Origin: Chitinophagales bacterium
Lineage (GTDB): Bacteria; Bacteroidota; Bacteroidia; Chitinophagales; Chitinophagaceae
Assembly (NCBI GenBank): GCA_015654495.1
Contig: JAATGW010000150.1
Span: 1-8,852 of the forward strand
Length of the DNA stretch: 8,852 nucleotides
Reading direction: 5' to 3'
A program made the position numbers and the translations under genes. The notes under the pieces were generated by a model that did no database searches, was not told where the DNA came from, and worked only from the letters and a program-made list of their open reading frames with translations. Below are positions 4,590-8,852 of the stretch, in pieces. The first letter of the stretch is position 1, and each line of letters starts with the position of its first letter.

Positions 4590-6251
4590 TTATTTCAGGA
4601 AATTGTCGGGATTATTATCCCAGAAAACTTTCTGGGCAACATCTGGTTTTTGTACCATGTTTTGGTTAAGGTTAGCTGAAACGGCCGGATAGTACATCGA
4701 ACGTATAAATGGACCCGGCGTGGAACTTAATGCCAGCTGCATATTGTCTGGCTTTCCCGTGCGCCGGTAATTGTTGTAGGCATCCGCACCATTTCCCCAC
4801 AAGGCGAGGTACCATTCCTTCATGAGTACATTCAGTTTTGCATCCTCATTACCAGCGTCAAACTGAGCAAGTACTTTTGATACATAGTTATCTATTTCCG
4901 TTTGCACCGGAATTCGTGCAGGCGGCACCGTTATACCTGCTTCTGTTGGATATAAAAGCACGCGGGCAATCGATTTGCGCACACCTGATTCAAGCAGGGA
5001 CCTCGTGCTGCCTGCAGTACCCAGCGTTAGTGTGGCTTCGGCAATAGCAAAATCTGTAAAGCTGGCCATCCACAGGGGAAGTATCCCCTGTCCGCGCCCG
5101 CCCTGGTCCTGAGCTACCGAATGGTTATCATTATTATCGAATACACCACCGGCAGGATATATTCCATATACTGTTCGTTTATCAGTATCCTGCGGGATGC
5201 CATCATTATTACCATGATCGCGACCCCAGTAGCCTGCAGGAAGAATACAGAAAGGCATATCGGCAGGATAATGTGCCGGTCTCGGTAATACACTGCAGGG
5301 AAGTTGCTGTGCATCCCAGCCGCCGGAGTTGGTGCGCTGCCTGTACAGATAGTACCTGGTGCGTGGATCTGTTATTCCTTTTTCCTGCGTAAGGAGATAC
5401 ATAAAATAAGTGCCCACATATAATCCACCAAGCGTTCCCGCATTCTGATAAGTATCGATGTATTTCGGGTGCCGGCTTACAGGATTCTCCTGGACTGTGC
5501 TGAAGCGGAAAACAAATTCTTCTGCATTAGTATCTATCAGATCATTTTCAGCAATAAGGGCAGCAATTTCTGCTTTCGAGTCTTCCGTATTTACAAGCCT
5601 GGTATTAAGATAAGCACGGAGCTTAAGCGTTTTTGCCAGGGTAATCCATCGCGTACGGTTACCATTATAAAACAGATCATTTGAGGGAGCGGCCGAGGGT
5701 GTAATCTGCAGCCAGGCGATCGCACTGTCCAGATAGGCGATAGCGCCTGCATATACATCAGCGCCGGCTTCAGGATGCGGATTGGTGTTTTCATTTCCCC
5801 TATCAGCTTCTTTGAATGGCACATCACCAAAAAAATCAACTAATGTCATATAGGTATACGCATTCAGCACATAGGCGATCGCAACATGGGTACTGAGGTT
5901 TCTTTCCTTCGCGATGGGAAGCAATGCGTCATTGTGTTTTATAATAGATGTATAAGCCGCAATCCAGGACAGATTGAAATTCTCAGGTGTATTTGCATTG
6001 GAATATAAAGGACCAAACATCGTTTCCATACGCACAAGCTGCGCGCCGAAATCAATCATCGGGAAAGTAGATGTTGCAAGAAATTCACTCAAACCAACCT
6101 GTGCTTCATTCAGGAATAAATCCACATTTGCATTTTCCGGAGAAGCGCTGCTGGGGTTGTTCCTGAAACTCTCATACCTGTCTTTGATACTGCAGGAAAA
6201 AAATACCAGGAACAAAGCAAAAAGCAGGTGCCGGGATAGTTTCAATTTCAT
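4590..6251 (-). CDS. SusD/RagB-family outer-membrane lipoprotein
   Basis: The 553-residue protein would sit on the cell surface as the lid of the SusC-like channel and capture the substrate. The signal peptide ends in a lipobox at FFSC (Cys20), followed by SIKDRYE. The helical TPR-like body carries the family hallmark DFFGDVPF (139-146). Near the C-terminus are EWYLALWGNGADAYNNYRRTGKP (around 479-501) and VFWDNNPDNF, both typical of the SusD-like_2 group. The segment YWGRDHGNNDGIP (341-353) with YPAGGVFD further on is also familiar from that group. Asn/Asp clusters at 347-355 and 372-381 could hold a metal ion, and Cys319 and Cys335 bracket a short loop; both are inference. Length is usual for the family. 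The ATG lies 17 nt after the receptor stop. Substrate cannot be read from the sequence: members serve glycan or peptide uptake. Confidence 0.95.
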   Translation of the reverse strand: MKLKLSRHLLFALFLVFFSCSIKDRYESFRNNPSSASPENANVDLFLNEAQVGLSEFLATSTFPMIDFGAQLVRMETMFGPLYSNANTPENFNLSWIAAYTSIIKHNDALLPIAKERNLSTHVAIAYVLNAYTYMTLVDFFGDVPFKEADRGNENTNPHPEAGADVYAGAIAYLDSAIAWLQITPSAAPSNDLFYNGNRTRWITLAKTLKLRAYLNTRLVNTEDSKAEIAALIAENDLIDTNAEEFVFRFSTVQENPVSRHPKYIDTYQNAGTLGGLYVGTYFMYLLTQEKGITDPRTRYYLYRQRTNSGGWDAQQLPCSVLPRPAHYPADMPFCILPAGYWGRDHGNNDGIPQDTDKRTVYGIYPAGGVFDNNDNHSVAQDQGGRGQGILPLWMASFTDFAIAEATLTLGTAGSTRSLLESGVRKSIARVLLYPTEAGITVPPARIPVQTEIDNYVSKVLAQFDAGNEDAKLNVLMKEWYLALWGNGADAYNNYRRTGKPDNMQLALSSTPGPFIRSMYYPAVSANLNQNMVQKPDVAQKVFWDNNPDNFLK

Positions 6252-6268
6252 ATAATATCTTTTCAGTT

Positions 6269-8852
6269 TTAGAAAGTAATTCTGATACTGCCACCAAATC
6301 GTTTGGATGATGGTGCCGTAAGGAGTTCAATGCCGCGGCCGTTGGCGACACCAAGGCTTGAGGTCTCGGGGTCAAAGCGCGTATACTTCGGAATATTCGG
6401 CACATAATAAAAGAGATTCTGTCCTGATAAGGTGAATGACACTCCGCCAAAGGGTGACTTTTCGAGTATCCTTGCAGGCAATGCATAGGAAAGTGATATT
6501 TCCCGTAGCCGGACATTTGTAGCATCATACACTGAATACTCGCTTGGTCCGCCAAGGAAATTTTCGAAATACAGATTAACAGGAGTGGTCTGAACATTAT
6601 TGGCATTTCCATCACCATCAGATCCCGGCAAAACAAGAGGGAGATAACGGTCAAAATCCGTGTCTTTTGAAAGACCGCGACCGAGCAATGTGTTGATAGT
6701 AGTTGAATAAATATCTCCGCCTTTTGTAAAGTCCCACTGCATTCTGAAGCTCACGCCTTTCCATGTAAGAGTATTTATCCCAACAAGTCTGTAGTCGGGA
6801 TTCGGATCACCAATGATACCCGGAACCGGATCTGTAACAAACCAGCCGTTACCATCAGTAACCGGCATATTATTTTTGGGATCCCTTGTAACCTTACTGC
6901 CGAATAACATGCCCAATGGTTTGCCGTTCTGCGCAATCGTTGCCAGGTCTGCAAAACCATTTGTGATAATAAAATTCACATCCGATGGAATATCACTTAC
7001 AAGACTTCTGTTAAGAGTAAAATTTCCATCGAGCTGCCATGTGAAATCCTTTTTCCGGATAATAGTATAACCCAGCGCAAGCTCAATACCCCTGTTCCTC
7101 ACATTCCCTGCATTAATAGTAGTACTTGTATATCCGGTTGCAGGATCCAGATCCCGGTCAAAGATCTGATCTGTAGCTTTCCTGTTGTAAAGTGTGAGAT
7201 CAATCATGACGCGGTTATTAAACAACCTCGCTTCAATTCCCACTTCAATTTCCTGAAGGAGTTCCGGTTTCAGGTTACTATTGGGTAGCTCATCGGGGAT
7301 TGTATTTGAATTAACTACAACGCCATCCCTTGTTTGAAAAATACTGCTGTTGATATTCAGGGAAGGTCTGGTATTGTAAGGAAGCGGGAATCTTGCGGAA
7401 GTTGAATAACCCGCACGTAGCTTGAGGTAATTGAGTGTTCTGTTATTGGCCCATGATTCAAAAGCCGCTGTAGGTATAAATGAAACGCTGGCACTCGGAT
7501 AGAACAAACTGTTATTTCCCTTTTCAAGGGTAGATACCCAGCTGTTGCGTCCGCCAACATTAAAATAAAGATATTCCCTGTAACTCAGCATCGCCTGAGC
7601 AAAAGCACCTATACTTTGCTGCTGTGTCTCATAATCGAGATCAACATCGCCGTCGCCAAGTATACTATGACTTATGAAATTACTATGATCAAAAAGTCCG
7701 TATACAAGCTGCTGTGTGCTGGTGAGACCATTCTGGCTATAGGAATCCTGGCGTGAATTAACTCCCGCGTCCACATTCAGCTGCCAGTCATCAGAAAATG
7801 CGTTTATATAATTGATCAGGAATGTATGGTCCCAAATATTATTGCGTCCATTGACTGTTCTGTACATACCGTTCACAGGACCATCTATTCCACCCTTGTT
7901 CTGCTGAAAAACATGGGCTTCATTATACTTATCATAGCCTAAACGGTAACTCAGGTTCAGGCCCTTTACCCACGGTACAGCATACCTGAGTTGCGCATTC
8001 CCATAAATCCGGTCAACATTCTGTGATGTGGATGCATTGTATACGGTCCATAACGGATGCTGAATATCATTGTTGCCGCGATAATATACACTTGATTTAT
8101 CTACAGGATTCTCATAGGGTAAACCAACAAGATCGATTGTTCGCGGGGTATAGATCAGGTCGCCAAAAACCGATGTGCCGTTTACTGCTCCATTACCATT
8201 ACTATATCCTGTAGGAGGCGACAGGAATTTACTGATCACATAATTAAATGTACCGCTGGCAGTAAGATTATTTGCGAGTTTTGCATTTCCACCGATTCCG
8301 AATGTGTATCTCGAAAATTTATTTCCCGGAGTAAAACCTTCATCCTGCATGGATCCGAAATTCATATTGTAGTTAATTCCGGAACCATTACCTGCCAGGT
8401 TTACTGATGTTGAGTTTACTATTCCTGTCCTGAAAAAATCCTTTACACCGTCGTAAGCTTTATAGTCGTAGGTAGCTCCTATATATTGCGGGAAAACAGT
8501 ATTAAGTGCCGGCCGGTCGTATGGATGTGCAAGTTGGGCAGGTGGATTGGTGATGCGCGCACCCCAGTTACTGAAAGCAAAAGTGGCAACATTGTCAATT
8601 CCTCCGCCCCATGTATCCTGGTAATCGGGGAGATTGGAAGGCTTGTTGAAGAAGAGTGTCTGATCAACAGTTATCTCCTGTTTTTTATTGATCCTGCGTG
8701 TGGCGCTGTTCTTTGTTGTAATAAGGATTACGCCGTTGCGACCCTGTTCACCAAACAATGAAGATGCGCTCAAACCTTTGAGTATATCGATCCGTTCAAT
8801 ATTATTGGGGTCGAGATCCAGAAAGCGGCTGGAAGTCTGATTGCCATAACGA
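6269..8852 (-). CDS. SusC/RagA-family TonB-dependent outer-membrane receptor, 5' end outside the window
   Basis: This frame is open to the right edge of the window and codes for 860 visible residues; the true start lies beyond 8852. The first visible part is the end of the plug domain: DLDPNNIERIDILKG, then SASSLFGEQGRNGVILITTK, the classic PxxIExIxVLKG...YGxxGxNGVIxITTK pattern of SusC receptors. The remainder is a 22-strand-type beta-barrel with many alternating aromatic/polar strands, Asn/Gly-rich loops and NVRNRGIELAL, and the C-terminus is GGSIRITF, with the terminal Phe needed for barrel assembly. Full members have about 1000-1100 residues, so the signal peptide, the carboxypeptidase-regulatory-like domain, any TonB box and part of the plug are missing here. 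A TTG at 8773-8771 could be mistaken for a start, but it lies inside the plug motif. The protein would import a substrate delivered by the SusD-like partner, using TonB energy. First gene of the visible operon. Confidence 0.96.
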   Translation of the reverse strand, partial: RYGNQTSSRFLDLDPNNIERIDILKGLSASSLFGEQGRNGVILITTKNSATRRINKKQEITVDQTLFFNKPSNLPDYQDTWGGGIDNVATFAFSNWGARITNPPAQLAHPYDRPALNTVFPQYIGATYDYKAYDGVKDFFRTGIVNSTSVNLAGNGSGINYNMNFGSMQDEGFTPGNKFSRYTFGIGGNAKLANNLTASGTFNYVISKFLSPPTGYSNGNGAVNGTSVFGDLIYTPRTIDLVGLPYENPVDKSSVYYRGNNDIQHPLWTVYNASTSQNVDRIYGNAQLRYAVPWVKGLNLSYRLGYDKYNEAHVFQQNKGGIDGPVNGMYRTVNGRNNIWDHTFLINYINAFSDDWQLNVDAGVNSRQDSYSQNGLTSTQQLVYGLFDHSNFISHSILGDGDVDLDYETQQQSIGAFAQAMLSYREYLYFNVGGRNSWVSTLEKGNNSLFYPSASVSFIPTAAFESWANNRTLNYLKLRAGYSTSARFPLPYNTRPSLNINSSIFQTRDGVVVNSNTIPDELPNSNLKPELLQEIEVGIEARLFNNRVMIDLTLYNRKATDQIFDRDLDPATGYTSTTINAGNVRNRGIELALGYTIIRKKDFTWQLDGNFTLNRSLVSDIPSDVNFIITNGFADLATIAQNGKPLGMLFGSKVTRDPKNNMPVTDGNGWFVTDPVPGIIGDPNPDYRLVGINTLTWKGVSFRMQWDFTKGGDIYSTTINTLLGRGLSKDTDFDRYLPLVLPGSDGDGNANNVQTTPVNLYFENFLGGPSEYSVYDATNVRLREISLSYALPARILEKSPFGGVSFTLSGQNLFYYVPNIPKYTRFDPETSSLGVANGRGIELLTAPSSKRFGGSIRITF

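Noticed and set aside
6172..6654. Open frame of 160 codons on the minus strand
   Set aside because: It lies in another frame of the receptor and SusD genes, whose own frames are strongly supported by family motifs.

Overview
The window looks like accessory, environment-sensing DNA from a Bacteroidota genome, most likely a Chitinophagaceae-type organism. The phylum call rests on a SusC/SusD outer-membrane pair, a LytS/LytTR two-component pair, lipoproteins with a lysine and acidic residues just after the lipobox cysteine, and heptanucleotide repeats between genes. The family-level placement is inference. I found no tRNA, rRNA, CRISPR array or transposase gene.

Layout from left to right. Positions 1-341 hold no gene. 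They contain a 7-bp tandem array (21-52), three tandem copies of a unit carrying two hairpins (52-300), and a second heptad array (307-341) that abuts the stop codon of the first gene. 342-1484 (minus) encodes a four-helix membrane protein with the architecture of a LytS-type histidine kinase but without the phospho-acceptor histidine and the recognisable ATP-binding motifs, so it is probably a pseudokinase. A 199-bp divergent intergenic region follows, with a weak Bacteroidota-type promoter candidate and a 10-bp direct repeat spaced one helical turn apart. 1684-2706 (plus) encodes an intact LytS-type kinase and 2716-3471 (plus) its LytTR response regulator, 9 nt downstream.

The convergent gap 3472-3722 carries heptad arrays in opposite orientation at the 3' ends of the two flanking genes, plus a 12-bp duplicate and a T-run. 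From 8852 down to 3723 (minus) runs a three-gene outer-membrane uptake operon: a SusC-like TonB-dependent receptor cut by the right edge of the window, a SusD-like lipoprotein, and a third lipoprotein of a family I do not recognise. The spacings are 17 nt and 12 nt.

The receptor would form the TonB-powered channel, the SusD-like protein its surface lid, and the third lipoprotein an accessory surface binding protein. Substrate is unknown: no carbohydrate-active enzyme or peptidase is visible, and SusCD systems carry glycans or peptides. The kinase and regulator presumably phosphorelay to a LytTR promoter. The divergent pseudokinase may modulate the kinase. Any link from this pair to the uptake operon is a guess from proximity, because the operon's promoter lies outside the window.

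The most unusual features are the pseudokinase/kinase divergent arrangement, the structured repeat with a compensatory base-pair change, and the period-7 arrays placed in sense orientation at the 3' ends of three different genes.
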